A stretch of DNA of 64,000 nucleotides, from NCBI RefSeq assembly GCF_000004825.1, contig NW_008805092.1:310001-374000 (forward strand). The letters run 5' to 3'. Below the pieces are notes generated by a model. That model searched no databases and was not told the origin of the DNA. It was given only the letters and a program-made list of their open reading frames with translations. The position numbers and the translations under genes were made by a program. How positions within the stretch are numbered: position 1 is the first letter of the stretch; each line of letters opens with the position of its first letter. The DNA comes from Heterostelium album PN500. Lineage: Eukaryota; Evosea; Eumycetozoa; Acytosteliales; Acytosteliaceae. This document shows, piece by piece, positions 1-12,349 of the stretch.

Positions 1-283
1 TTGATCTTTTTTAAAATTGATGCTCAACACTAGTGGGGTAATATGTAATATCAGTTCAATTAATGGATAAACACATTTTTATAGATTATTTTTTATTTTA
101 GACAGAACTATAAATATAAGTCTTAAAAGACGAACTTAATTCAGAAACAAAATATATCTTTATCTAATCAATTTTTTTTTTAACAAATATTAAATTTTTA
201 ATTAAAACAGAAATAATTATTTCATATCTATATTTAAATATATAATTTTTTTTAATATTGTTTTTATGTAAAAACATAAAACA
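1..283. other. AT-rich upstream region of the ABC transporter gene
   Basis: This stretch is almost pure A/T with homopolymer runs, typical of dictyostelid promoters and leaders. I see no gene in it. It directly precedes the ATG at 284. Confidence 0.6.
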
Positions 284-3200
284 ATGTCAGAAATAAATCT
301 TAACGATGGTGTAGCTTCTGTCGAGGAAAGTACCAGACAATTCAATGAGGTTTCCAATGATTTGGAAAACCAATCGAAACAGTTCCAGGAGATCCACACC
401 GAGCCTACTGGAGATATAGAGATGGGTGAAAGAGTTAGAGAGAATGAAGACGACTTCAAACTCCGTAAATATTTTGAAAACTCTCAAAGAATGAAAATGG
501 AGATCGGTGGAAAACCTAAAAAGATGGGTGTCTCCATTAAAAATCTTACTGTTGTAGGTCAAGGTGCTGATCATTCTATCATTGACGACAATTTAACTCC
601 ACTCAAATTTCTTTTTAAATGTTTGAATCCATTTACTTTGTAAGTATAATAATTATTAGTATTTATTTATATTATAAAATACTTACAATATAATTATTAT
701 AGATTTAGAAAAAGTGAAGTTAAAACATTCAATATCCTGAATGAAGTGAATGGTTTCATTGAGGATAGTAAGATGTTGTTGGTTTTGGGTCGTCCAGGTG
801 CTGGTTGTTCAACATTATTGAGAGTCATCTCTAATCAGACAGATTCTTATATCGATGTTGTTGGTGACATCAAGTATGGTAATATTCCAGCCGACGAATT
901 TGGAAGATACCGTGGTGAAGCCATCTACACACCAGAGGAAGATATCCATTTTCCAACTCTCACAGTCTTTGAGACTCTTGATTTCACATTGAAATTAAAG
1001 ACACCCCATCAACGTTTGCCAGAGGAAACAAAGGCGAATTTCCGTACTAAAATACTTGATCTATTAGTTGGAATGTATGGATTAGTTCATCAAAAAGATA
1101 CTGTAAGTTATAAAATATAAAATTTAATAAGTATAAACAAGTTTATAATAATTATTAATATTTACTTTAATATTAAAACTAGGTTGTTGGTGATGAATTT
1201 GTTAGAGGATTGTCAGGTGGAGAACGTAAGAGAATGACAATTACCGAAGCAATGGTATCCGGTTCATCTATCACCTGCTGGGATTCTTCAACTCGTGGTT
1301 TGGATGCTGCATCCGCACTGGACTATGCCAAGTCATTGAGAATCATGTCAGATACTCTCCACAAGACTACCATTGCCTCTTTCTACCAGGCATCGGATTC
1401 AATCTATAATCTTTTTGACAGGGTTATGGTCTTGGATAAAGGTCGTTGTATTTACTTTGGTCCGACTCATCTCGCCAAGCAATATTTCTTGGATCTGGGT
1501 TTCGATTGTGAACAAAGAAAATCAGTTGCCGATTTCCTTACTGGAATTTCTAATCCACAGGAACGTTTGGTTCGTCCAGGTTTCGAGGGTCGCGTTCCAG
1601 AGACATCCGGTGATCTTGAGGAGGCCTGGAAAAACTCTGAGCTCTTCAGACAACAGATGGAAGCTCAACAACTCTATGAAGCAGCCGTCGAGAGGGAACA
1701 GCCATCAGTTGAATTCATCGAGCAAATTCGCAAGGAAAAGAGTAAGACTGCATCCAAGAGATCGCCATACACCTCCAGTTTTATCACTCAATGCATTGCT
1801 CTCACCCAGCGTCAAATGCAACTGAGTAACGGTGACAAATTCTCAACCTACACTCTCTTTGTCACTGTGATTGCACAGTCGCTCATTATGGGTGGAATCT
1901 TCTACAACTTGGACAATACAACCAATGGTTTGTTCACTCGAGGTGGTGCAATCTTTTGTTCTATCATCTTCAACGTCATTCTCACAAGTGGTAATCTTCA
2001 CGCTACATTCACCGGAAGGCGTATCCTTCAGAAGCACAAAGCTTACGCTTTGTACCGTCCTTCTGCATTCTTGATTGCCCAGGTAATTGTCGATATTCCA
2101 GTTGCATTCATACAGGTCACCATGCATGCTATCATCGTGTACTTTATGTATGGACTTGACGTTGATGCTGGCAAATTCTTTATCTTTTATTTCACATTGA
2201 TTGGTATCACTCTGGCTGCTTCATCATTATATCGAGCATTCGGAAATTTCACACCCACCATCTTTGCTGGACAAAACTTTATGAATTTCGTTTTCATCTT
2301 TGCGAGTATCTATGTCGGTTATTCTATTCCCTATAAAAAAATGCACCCTTGGTAAGCTTCAAACTTTACAAATCCTGGAGTTTTAATAATTTTTTACTAA
2401 CCATTTAAATTGAATTTCAATATACTCCAGGTTCCAATGGTTCTTCTGGGTTAATCCTCTTGCCTATGCTTTCAAGGCATTGATGACCAACGAGTTCAAA
2501 GGAATTCATTTCACATGTGGTGAATCTGCAATTCCATACGGTCCAAACTATAACGATAGCAGTCATCGTATTTGTCCAGTGATTGGTGCGGTCGAAGGTG
2601 ATATGGCGATTGCAGGTGAGACCTATCTGAGTAATACATTTGCTTTCGATGTTGATCAACGTGCATTGAATGTCGTTGCTGTCTATTTGTTCTGGTTGGC
2701 CTATATCGCTGTCAATATCTTTGCGATCGAGTTTTTCGATTGGACTGCAGGTGGATACACTCACAAGGTGTACAAACCAGGCAAAGCACCAAAGTTGAAC
2801 GATGTCGAAGAGGAACGTCAACAAAACAAGATTGTAGCAGAGGCTACCTCGCACATGAAAGAGAATCTCAAGATTCACGGTGGTATCTTCACATGGCAGA
2901 ATATCAACTATACCGTTCCCGTTCCCGAAGGACAGAAATTGTTGTTGGACGATGTCATTGGTTGGATTAAACCTGGACAGATGACTGCGCTCATGGGATC
3001 TTCCGGTGCCGGTAAGACAACGCTACTCGACGTTCTCGCAAAGCGTAAAACAATTGGAATTGTTCAAGGTGAATGTGAACTCAATGGTAAACCGCTGGAG
3101 ATTGACTTTGAGAGAATCACTGGATACGTCGAGCAAATGGATGTCCACAATCCAGGTTTGACAGTCCGTGAAGCATTGAGATTCTCGGCAAAGTTGCGTC

Positions 3201-4866
3201 AAGAACCAGAGGTGTCAATCAAGGAGAAATACGACTATGTCGAACACGTCTTGGAAATGATGGAGATGAAACACTTGGGTGATGCACTCATCGGAAGTTT
3301 GGAGTCGGGTGTCGGTATCTCTGTCGAGGAGAGAAAGCGTCTTACCATCGGACTTGAGCTGGTTGCCAAACCACATATCTTGTTCTTGGACGAACCAACC
3401 TCGGGTCTTGATGCTCAATCGTCTTACAACATTATCAAATTCATTCGTAAACTCGCCGATGCTGGAATGCCGCTTGTCTGTACCATCCATCAGCCATCAC
3501 CAGTGTTATTCGAACACTTTGACCGTATTCTCTTGTTGGCCAAAGGTGGAAAGACTGTGTATTTCGGTGATATCGGTGATAACTCTCAAACTCTTATCAA
3601 CTATTTCGTTAGAAACGGTGGAAGAGAATGCCATCCATCGGAGAATCCCGCCGAGTATATCCTCGATGTGATTGGTGCCGGTGTCCACGGAAAGACCGAC
3701 ACCGACTGGAGCAGCGTCTGGAAGAGTTCGCCAGAGTTCAGCAACGCCAAAGAGGAACTGGCACTACTAAAGACACCAGTGGAACTATCAAAGTACATCG
3801 ATGTCAATGCCAATGCCAACGGTGTTCCCAGAGAGTTTGCAACCAACTTCCTCACCCAACTAATTGAAGTGTACAAACGTTTCAATCTCATATGGTGGCG
3901 TGATCCACAATACACCGTTGGTTCTTTCGTGCAATCGATTGTCTCCGGTCTGATCGTAGGTTTCACCTTTTACAACCTCAAAGATTCATCGACAGATATG
4001 AACCAGCGTATGTTCTTCCTCTGGGAAAGTATGGTTTTAGGTATCCTTTTGATCTATTTGGTATTACCGCAATTCTTTATCCAAAAGAATTATTTCCGTC
4101 GTGACTACGCCAGTAAGTATTATTCATGGCCGAGTTTCTCGATTGCGATCGTCGCAGTTGAGATGCCGTATGTTATCATCTCCACCACTCTCTTCTTTAT
4201 CACCACCTACTGGACTGCCGGTCTTCAATCCGATGCGATCTCTGGATTCTACTATTGGTTGTTGAACGTCATGTTCAGTTTGTACTTGGTTGCATTCAGT
4301 CAGGCTTTAGGTGCCGCTTGTTTTGATATTGCTATATCAATTGCTGCGTAAGTATATAATATCATTTTGAAATTAATTTGAAGAACTAATTAACTAACTT
4401 ACTATTTGTTTTTCATTTCCTCAGTTTACCATTCTTGCTATTCTATATTTTCTTATTGTGTGGTGCCAACGTTCCATATTCACAGCTGCCATCATTCTTC
4501 AAGTTCCAATACCACTTGAATCCAGCGAAATATTTAATGGAAGGAATTGTATCGGTTATTCTTGAACCGGTAAAAGTCAATTGCAAACCATCGGATCTAA
4601 TTGAATTTAGCGCACCACAAGGTAGTTCATGTGAAGGATACACCCAAGAATTCTTATCCTACGCTCCAGGATACGTAGTATCATTGAATGGTACAACAGA
4701 CAAATGTGGATATTGCATATACAAAGATGGTGCCGACTACTTTGAATCGTTGGATTGGAAGTACGAGAATCGTTGGAGAAACTTTGGTATATTGGTGGCC
4801 TACTGGGCATCCTCTGTCATCGGTGTTCTTGCATTCGTCTACCTCACCAAGAAAGGAAGAAGATAA
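284..4866 (+). CDS. Full-size PDR-type ABC transporter, ABCG family
   Basis: Five exons (284-639, 703-1102, 1183-2351, 2431-4347, 4425-4866) give 1427 residues; every junction keeps phase and uses GT/AG. The order is (NBD-TMD)x2, the reverse topology of pleiotropic-drug-resistance ABCG pumps in the plasma or vesicle membrane. NBD1 has a Walker A with Cys in place of the catalytic Lys (GRPGAGCST, about residue 148), a normal LSGGERKR signature (about 262) and a WDSSTRGLD Walker B. NBD2 has an intact Walker A (GSSGAGKTT, about 831), a changed signature (ISVEERKR) and Walker [12 protein letters not shown]. This asymmetry is standard for fungal and dictyostelid PDR proteins: the two sites are complementary, not broken. 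Hydrophobic segments follow each NBD, with a Cys-rich extracellular loop before the last helix. The substrate cannot be told from sequence. An AATAAA follows the stop near 4945. Confidence 0.95.
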
Positions 4867-5144
4867 ATATTCTTAAACAATTCGAACAAACAAAACAATC
4901 TATCCTATTTTATTCTATCATTTTACAAATAGTAATATTATTTGAATAAAATCAACCATTTTACTTTTTTAAAAAAAAAAAAATGATCACAAACTTTTTT
5001 TATGTAATATAATCTTTTTAAGCAATTGATGGAACAGAAATAAAACCAAAATATTTTATTTTATTTTTTAATATTTAATTTATTTAAAATTTACAGAAAT
5101 AAATAAAGAATCGTACAAATTATAAATAAAATATTAACAGTTTT

Positions 5145-5367
5145 TTACCAAACTGACCAAAATGGTCTGGTAAATTCTGTCAATTGATTGGAACTTTGAT
5201 TGGAATTAACATTATTAATAGTAAGGGAACTATATCCATTTTGGACAGTAATATTCTTTTGAGTAGTATTGAAATTAATAAGTTTTAAATTATCTATAAA
5301 AAACAATTAATAAAGATATTTTAAGAGGATAAATTTATTCTAAATTTTTGAACTTACTTATCAACAT
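5145..5367 (-). CDS. Tiny two-exon gene for a 52-residue protein
   Basis: A 10-nt first exon (5367-5358, encoding Met-Leu-Ile plus one base) is followed by a perfect GTAAGT donor. A T-rich intron ends in TTTTTTATAG at 5294, and a 49-codon second exon (5293-5145) ends in TAA. Splicing keeps phase. The product is polar and Asn/Thr/Ser-rich (for example VQNGYSSLTINNVNSN) with an aromatic tail, FTRPFWSVW. Dictyostelids have many tiny proteins whose first intron falls a few codons after ATG, so the architecture fits, but I do not recognise the family. Sequence complexity is clearly higher than in the surrounding AT-rich DNA. A chance open frame is the alternative. Confidence 0.5.
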
Positions 5368-6166
5368 TTTTTTACAGTAAAAGGTTTTTTTAAAAAGATA
5401 ATGGTTTATTATATTTATTTATATATTTATTTAATTATTTATTGTAATTATTTTTATTAGTATTATATATATTTATATTTTCTTTTTTATATTTTAAAAT
5501 AGTTTTTATTTTAATATTATTTTGAATGATTGTATTAATGATTGAATGAATGAATGTTTAGAGTTAATTTTAGTTGTTTAAATAGTTTTTTGATGACAGT
5601 GAACTTTGATTAATCAAAGCAACACTAAATCCAAAAGCTGATGATGATATACGATGGTAATCGATTCATTTTAAAGAATAGAATAGCTATTTTGGAAGTG
5701 ATTGGTGAATATTCTAAGTGATTAAAGTTGAATTAGATCGTGAATAAAACAAGATTCTTAAATTTTTATAAAACTTATAATAACATCAACAAAATTATGT
5801 AAAATATCAGATAGTTGTAACTATTCATTTCCAATTTTAGCATGACATCATATCATTCAGATTAAGAGTGACATCACACCTATCCAGAGTCATCAAAAAG
5901 TAAAGAAACAGTTAAATAAAGTCAGCTGAGAGTATCACTGGTTGATCACCAATCCACATGCTGCATTCCTTCTTTGGAAATTAGATATTAAAAACAAGTA
6001 AAGACAGTATGAAAAATCATCGTTCTACCAATTAGTGTTAGACCACACAACAAATAACCACACACATTCATTTTTTTTAAAATGATCAATCAAATCAAAT
6101 AACTAACACTACTGGTGTGTGTGATATTGATATATATAGAATAAAGATATAATCGATTAAAAAGAT
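5368..6166. other. Intergenic region with one perfect palindrome
   Basis: No gene is visible in this 0.8 kb. It holds a perfect 16-bp palindrome, CTTTGATTAATCAAAG, at 5604-5619, about 240 bp upstream of the tiny minus-strand gene. The rest is AT-rich and non-coding in all frames. Confidence 0.5.
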
Positions 6167-9100
6167 TTATTTACTTCTTGATTTCTTTGTGTTTGTTTGC
6201 TTGGAAGGTGTTGTTGACGATTTGTTATTACTATTATTATTCTTAGTAGAAGTGACTGTTTGTTTTTGTTGTTGTTGTTGTTGTTTTTGTTGTGGTTGAG
6301 TTTGTTTATTATTATTCTTTGAATTGTTATTATTGTTGTTGTTATTATTATTATTATTTAATTTCTTATTATTATTATTTTGTTGAACTGGTGCTGGTTG
6401 TTTCTTTACTACTACTTTTTCCTCTTCTTCCGATTCCGATTCTTCTTCTGATTCTTCTGATTCTTCTTCAATATCATCATCTTCCTCTTCACTATCTTCT
6501 GGTTCATCTTTTATTTCTACTTTATCTTTATGGTCGTCGTCGTCATCGTCTGACTCTGATTCATCTTCACTTTCATCGTCTGATGATTGTTGTTCTTTTT
6601 TAATATTATCGATTGGTTCATCTTTGACTTGTGGTTGATCTTCTTCCTCTTCCAAGTTGGAGATGACAAGTGAGAGATCGAGTGAAAACTTGTTTCTACC
6701 GATGACCTGTGCGGCTACGACCTGACCGATCTTAAAGTGATCTTCGATCATGGTGACCGGCAAGTTGGAGAGATGCTTCTTCTGGACGATACCGAAACAC
6801 TTGTCAAAGAAAGTGACAAAGATATGGCTGTTGTCCTTGATATTCGAAATGTAACCGTGTGAGATGTCACCGACGTTGACATTGGCCGAGTTGGTGAATA
6901 TCGGGAGTGTCGAGTTGATCAACGAGTTCTTCATGGTCAACATCAGACGCTTGTATTGTGGCACACACGACAACACACGACAACGAACGGCCTGGCCAAC
7001 CTTGAACTTCTTCGATGGATCGCTCAAGATCGTATCGGCAATATTATGCTTTGGAACGACACCGTAAATCGATGGACTAACTTCAACCTCAATTGAATCC
7101 GGTCTAATAATTTTAATTACAGCCTAACAACAACAAAAGATAATAACATTAGTTAACCGGTTTCCACATTTGAATTTCAATCCTATTAACTTACATTTAT
7201 AATCATTCCTGGGAATAGATTGTAGTAATTATATACTTCTTTAGATAGATCGGATTTGCTGAGTGTAAGTGTTACCATTGCATCGACATGATCGACGTGA
7301 ATGATTCTACAATCTTTATCGAATTTACCATTGGGATGATATATTGATTTCAAATTATCAACTTTTACATCTGGTATTTTTTTATGCTAAATGTTGTTGT
7401 TGTTAAATATCTTTGTTAATATATATATATAATCTATTTTCTTTTCTTATCTTTCTTTACATACATGTATATATCCTTTAAGTGGTTGTGAGTTTTGTGA
7501 TGAATTGATTGAAACGTACATCTCCAATGGATCTACTCTGGTGATTTGAATCTCTGAAGATTTGAAAATGGCACCTGGTTTGATCTGACCGAATGGATAA
7601 GGTCTAAGACCGAGTACATGTGAAAGTGCAGACAAACCAATCTTCTTATCGATTTGATCTACATATAATATTCTTGCTTTCAACTGTAGATATATTGTAG
7701 AAAAATGAGTATATGATTAGAATCCGATCGGATGAATATATATATTGTTATTGCTTTTAATAACTTACGTTCATTGATACACTGTATTCAGACAATGGTT
7801 TCTCTAGATGAGTGAAAAAGATGTCACCTGCGAAATAATCTAGAAAAGTAACAGAGATACCGTTTCTGTAGATCTTGGCAATCTTGGTGTCCACCATCAT
7901 ACCGGCTTTGATAGAGTCCATGGTGACGACGGCGCTGTCAGTGACTGTCGAACGATTGATGAGTGGATGTGATGCGTTCAACTTGAAAGTATTGGTGGCG
8001 CTGTCGATCTCGGTGATCACTGCCTCCAGCGGTTGACCCTGAGCGAGACGGCACTCGTTCTCATTCCACTGGGTGCCGGCACCTTGAACCGGCCAGAAAT
8101 AACGTGTATTCGAATGCTCGATGAATCCCTTGGCTTCGACGTCCTTACCGAACGAAACAATATAACCACGATCCTCAACACTCTTCACCTCACCAAAGAT
8201 TGTCATACCCTCTTTGAATGTCGATGTAGTTGATCCAACATTAACAACATCAGTTCTAAAATATAAAAGTAGTAGTAGATATTGATATTAATATTAATAA
8301 CATTGTTTTTTCTTATACATGAATACATTGAATATATAATATTATGATCATAATTTACCTAAGTGTACAATGTAAACCAAAACTCTTGGCGTTATCGGTT
8401 AGACCGACGATTGCAACTTTCATGATTTGACCAATCATGAACATTCCTTTGATACGATTCATAATGGTGTCGAGCTTAACAAAGTTACTTGGTATATCTT
8501 TACTTCTCATGACGGACTCTTGATACTTTGTGAATTCATCTGAAATCTCATTGAATTTCACATAACCTTTGGCACCAAAAGGAAGTGAGAATGTCAAATC
8601 CATATTGGAAATACTTTCAAGACATCCCATTACAACTAAACCAGTATAGAAATTCTTCATAGAGAATTAATAATTTATATAAAATACTACTAATAATATA
8701 ATAATATTTAGTTGTTACATACTTTAAATAAAAGACGATTGGCATCCTTTGAGAAATTGGCTCTTAAGAATGGAAGTAGTTTCTGGGCATCCTGTTCCTG
8801 TTTCTTTGAGAGATAATCTGATGGCATCTTCTTTCCTTTCTTGGTCTTGATGTCGGCCTCCTCGTCAGAGTCTTGCTGTGCGTTTGGATCGTACAATTTC
8901 GATTTCTTTTGTTTCAACAATTTATAGTCGTCTGTGAAAAGATCTTTGTCGTCGGTCTTGAGTGTTGGTATACCAGCAGCAGCGGCAGCAGAAGCAGCAT
9001 CATCCGATTTCTTACTCTTTTGTTTCTTATTTCCTCTCTTTCCACCTTTTCCACCACCACCATTCTTTTGATTATTACTATCTCTTGAAGATCTTCCTGT

Positions 9101-9211
9101 ACTACTATTATCATCTAAATTTCTTTTTCTCTTATGATCGAAATTCGATGACGATGACGAATCATCGGTCTGTGGACGACCTCTTACAAAATCAACTTGT
9201 TCCGAAGACAT
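6167..9211 (-). CDS. RRP5/PDCD11-like ribosome biogenesis factor, N-terminal S1 half only
   Basis: Six exons (9211-8723, 8654-8359, 8255-7769, 7683-7465, 7386-7195, 7123-6167) give 879 residues. A basic, Ser/Lys-rich N-terminus (1-160) is followed by about six S1 RNA-binding repeats, then an acidic Glu/Asp tract and a Gln/Asn-rich tail. The sixth repeat region (KVGQAVRCRVLSCVPQYKRL, then SLINSTLPI) matches human PDCD11 (KIGDEVKCRVLLCDPEAKKL-like, IESKLPV) closely. RRP5 is a nucleolar pre-rRNA-binding scaffold that links small- and large-subunit processing at ITS1. Yeast and human RRP5 are about 1730-1870 residues, with 12 or more S1 repeats and a C-terminal HAT/TPR module. Here the frame ends in a stop right after the low-complexity tail, so the C-terminal half is absent. 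It may be a naturally split gene; the missing half is not in this window. Confidence 0.88.
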
Positions 9212-9760
9212 TATGTTATTATTTCTCTTTATAAACTATTTACTAAATAGGTGATTCTAATGTTTGTTTGTTTGTTGTTGTTGTTGTTGTTGGGTTGGTT
9301 TGTTGTTGTTGTTGATTTTGATTATTTATTTTTTGATCGATGTATTTGATAAATTACATTCAATTTCGAATCATATGATTGATTACTGTTTTTGAAATTG
9401 AAGTTTAAAAAAAAATAATATATAAATATTTTTTAATCTTTCAAATAATCTAAAATAAAAAAATAATTAAAAATTATTTGTAATGCAAAATGTATTGCTT
9501 CGTTAATTTTTTTTAAAAATTAAAAAAAAATAAAAAATTAATATTTTTGTTTTTTTGTTTTTTTAAAACGAACGATTAACATCTACCACTAAAAACGAAA
9601 TCCAATCAGTGAACCCCTTTTTTCAAAGTAACGTTTTTTCGCGCGCTCAGTATGATATGAATATAAATAAATGAACACTGCTAATTGTAATGATGATGAT
9701 TATATTATTTATATGAATGTTTACATTTTTTAATTTATTTATTAAAATATTATATTATAT
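9212..9760. other. Intergenic region between two minus-strand genes
   Basis: AT-rich leader of the RRP5-like gene, with (GTT)n tracts near 9270-9320, followed by the 3' flank of the TIMMDC1-like gene's far side. I see no open frame or structured element. Confidence 0.5.
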
Positions 9761-10650
9761 TTATAGTTGTGAAATATCTTTTCTTTTTTGATCACTATCA
9801 CCACTATCAAATATCTTTGAAATTCCAATATCCATTGCACCTGATAAGAAACCAATACCACTACCTAAAATACTACCTAATAAAATACTGTTTGGTCCTG
9901 CTCTATGTCCTATAATTAAGAGTTTTGTTAGATTATTGTTGTTGTTTGTTTGTTTATGATTAATGATTATATTATAATAATATTGATTACATACTTATAT
10001 GATAACCAGCTAAAATACCAACTGTACATCCAGCTATAGTACGATTGATCAAAGGTTTATCTCCAATGACATTGTTCTTTAAAAGCAAATCTGTTCCCAA
10101 AAATAAACCTGTATATAATGACAATCTATAGGAATAGATAAGTGATGTTCTAAATACGCTCTGACCTAATATCTTTCTACCATTCATTTGGAACTAAAAC
10201 ATACATAGTGTTAGAAACTGATTGATTAGACAGTAAAGTAGTTATTAATAGCGTATATATATATATATATACCTCTGATGCTGACAAAGGATTATGTGAT
10301 GCACGTTTCAATTGATCTTTGATTGCTTGTAGACCGTCGGAGTAACCGATGATACCACCCATTGCAAGACCAGAGAATCCCATGAGAATCGTATTGATTC
10401 GCCAAACGTCGAAATCTGGATGACTGACGGTCTTGTCGATCAGTGGGTACGATTGATACCAATGGTTGGTCGGTGCATCCGGTAGTCTCTCTTTCTTCTG
10501 AATCAATCTATTGATATCATCTATCTCTTTCTCTAATGCTTTCTTTCTATTTGCAAGTAGCATACTCTCATCTATTGCTACTTCATTTGATTTCTGATCA
10601 TTATTATTATTATTATTATTATTATGATTATTTTCTATATTATTTGACAT
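9761..10650 (-). CDS. Tim17/Tim22/Tim23-superfamily membrane protein, TIMMDC1-like
   Basis: Three exons (10650-10273, 10193-9995, 9909-9761) give 241 residues. An Asn-rich start and a charged helix (about 25-60) precede four Gly-rich hydrophobic segments with small-residue spacing (LAMGGIIGY, AGCTVGILAGY, LLGSILGSGIGFLSGA), the hallmark of the Tim17/22/23 fold. The layout resembles TIMMDC1 (C3orf1): an Arg/Tyr-rich linker between the first and second helices and a Gly-rich final hairpin. TIMMDC1 is an inner-membrane assembly factor for respiratory complex I. The assignment to TIMMDC1 rather than another Tim17-like protein is by pattern only. There is no cleavable presequence, as expected for this class. 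Confidence 0.6.
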
Positions 10651-10840
10651 TGTTATGTTTTATTTCTATTTAGTTTTGTTTTCGATTTGAAAAAAAAAAA
10701 AAAAAATAAAAATCTGATTCAAGACTGTGATCACACCCAAAAAAGGTCACAGTGTAAATTATGATCAAATAATTAGTTGTTTTTTAAATTTATTTTCAAG
10801 TTTATCTTTATTTATTTAATTTATTATATTTTTTATCTTA

Positions 10841-12349
10841 TTATGTTTTATTATTTTCTACATCGATTGCAGCTGATACTATTGCACCAATTTCTGAACT
10901 TCCAACACTCATGTCATCGTCTTTCTCTTCGTCAATGGTTTCAAAGTCATCAATGAAATCTCTCTCTTCATCTTCAGCACTCTTAAGAGGTGTTACATTC
11001 TCTTTAGAAGTATTATGATGACGATGATGATCTGTATCTTTTTCATTTTCTTTCTCTTTTTCTTTTGCTTCTTTTCCTTCTTCTTCTTCTTCTTTTTCCT
11101 TTTCCTTTTCATTATCTTTATCTTTGTCTTCAATGTCTAAAAAGTTGATATTGATCTCTTTGATGGTACGTGTAAGTGATTCTTTAACCAACTCTCCTAC
11201 GGCACTTGGTGTTCCGTCCCACTCTGCTATGACCGATGGGAATGCACAATCCTTCTTATACCAACCCCAAGCACTCCAATGTATTTCCTTCATATCAGCA
11301 TAATCCAAAAACTCTTTTGTATAATTTGTATCACATGTAAATTCACCAAATTCTGTTGCTATAACTATGTATAATTAAATAATAATAGTAATATTAATAT
11401 TTAGAATAAGTAGAGATATATTTAATTATTTACTTGGATATTTGTCACTTAGATCACCAAATGTTTGATCCCAATACTTTTTAACACGTGTTGGATCTTT
11501 ATAGGGATGTGTACCAAACATTATATTGTAACCTGGAAATACTAAATCTTTTGCACCATATAAATCAAATCCCCTTTTGAATGAAATAAACAATTAAAAA
11601 GAATATAGTTAGTTTCCAAGTTTTTATATAATACATTTTATATTATTATTATTATTATATTTACCATCTTATTCCATTTATGATAACAATGTTTTCAGCG
11701 GACTGATTTCTAACGGCATCATAGAGTTGTTGCATTCCAATGTATTTCTTACCGTTGTAAACACCACCCTCTTTCCATACTCGCCAAGGAAGTAGCAGCG
11801 GTTCATTATACAATTCAAAGAGGACACCAGTGTCATTCTTGTAAATAGGTGCTACTTGTTTCCAAAATTCAATCGAATTTTCATCTGCCATTCTTTTTTG
11901 ACCTGCCTGCTCCGTATTGATATCTCCATCGTCTGACCAATGTAAATCTAAGATACAATACATTCCAAGTGATCTTATCATCTTTACTTGTTTGGCAACT
12001 GTCTCTTTATATTCTTTATTATAAAGTTTTGCTTTTTCCAACCAGAAATCCTATAGAGTGTAAAAAAATATAATTTTAATTTATTTAAAAATAAGAATAC
12101 TATTTAATTAGAAATTACTTGATTTAACGATAGTCTGACAACATTAGCACCCCATCCTTTCATTAATTTATAGTCATTCAATGATAGATTTTCACCGAAT
12201 GCATACCACTCTAAAGATGGTCTTGATATTCCTCTTAATAGAATTATCTTGTCTTTATCTATTAGAAATGGTCCTTTAACATACAGACTTTCAATATCAT
12301 TGATATTAAAAATCAATATCAATGTTAAAAATAATATTATTTTAATCAT
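10841..12349 (-). CDS. Secreted glycoside hydrolase family 5 enzyme (cellulase/endoglucanase-like)
   Basis: Four exons (12349-12119, 12050-11665, 11573-11434, 11364-10841) give 426 residues. A signal peptide (MIKIILFLTLILIFNI, about 1-20) is followed by a GH5 barrel. Landmarks are LRGISRPSLEW (about 38), NVVRLSLNQ (about 69), ILDLHWSDDG (about 110), the acid/base Glu in LYNEPL (E160) and the nucleophile Glu in IATEFGEF (E257), in the expected order and spacing. GH5 enzymes cleave beta-1,4-glucans or related glycans by a retaining mechanism; dictyostelids use such enzymes on cellulose walls or bacterial and plant glycans. The last 100 residues are a charged Lys/Glu/Asp low-complexity tail after the catalytic domain, odd for a secreted enzyme. 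Exact substrate is not readable. Confidence 0.9.

Noticed and set aside
284-4866. Reading the Cys in NBD1 Walker A as inactivation of the transporter
   Set aside because: Asymmetric nucleotide sites with this exact substitution are the norm in PDR-type ABCG transporters.
6292-6603. Plus-strand 103-codon frame rich in Leu/Tyr
   Set aside because: Antisense shadow of the Gln/Asn/Asp/Glu-coding tail of the RRP5-like gene.
8962-9234. Plus-strand 90-codon frame with His/Tyr runs
   Set aside because: Antisense shadow of the first RRP5-like exon.
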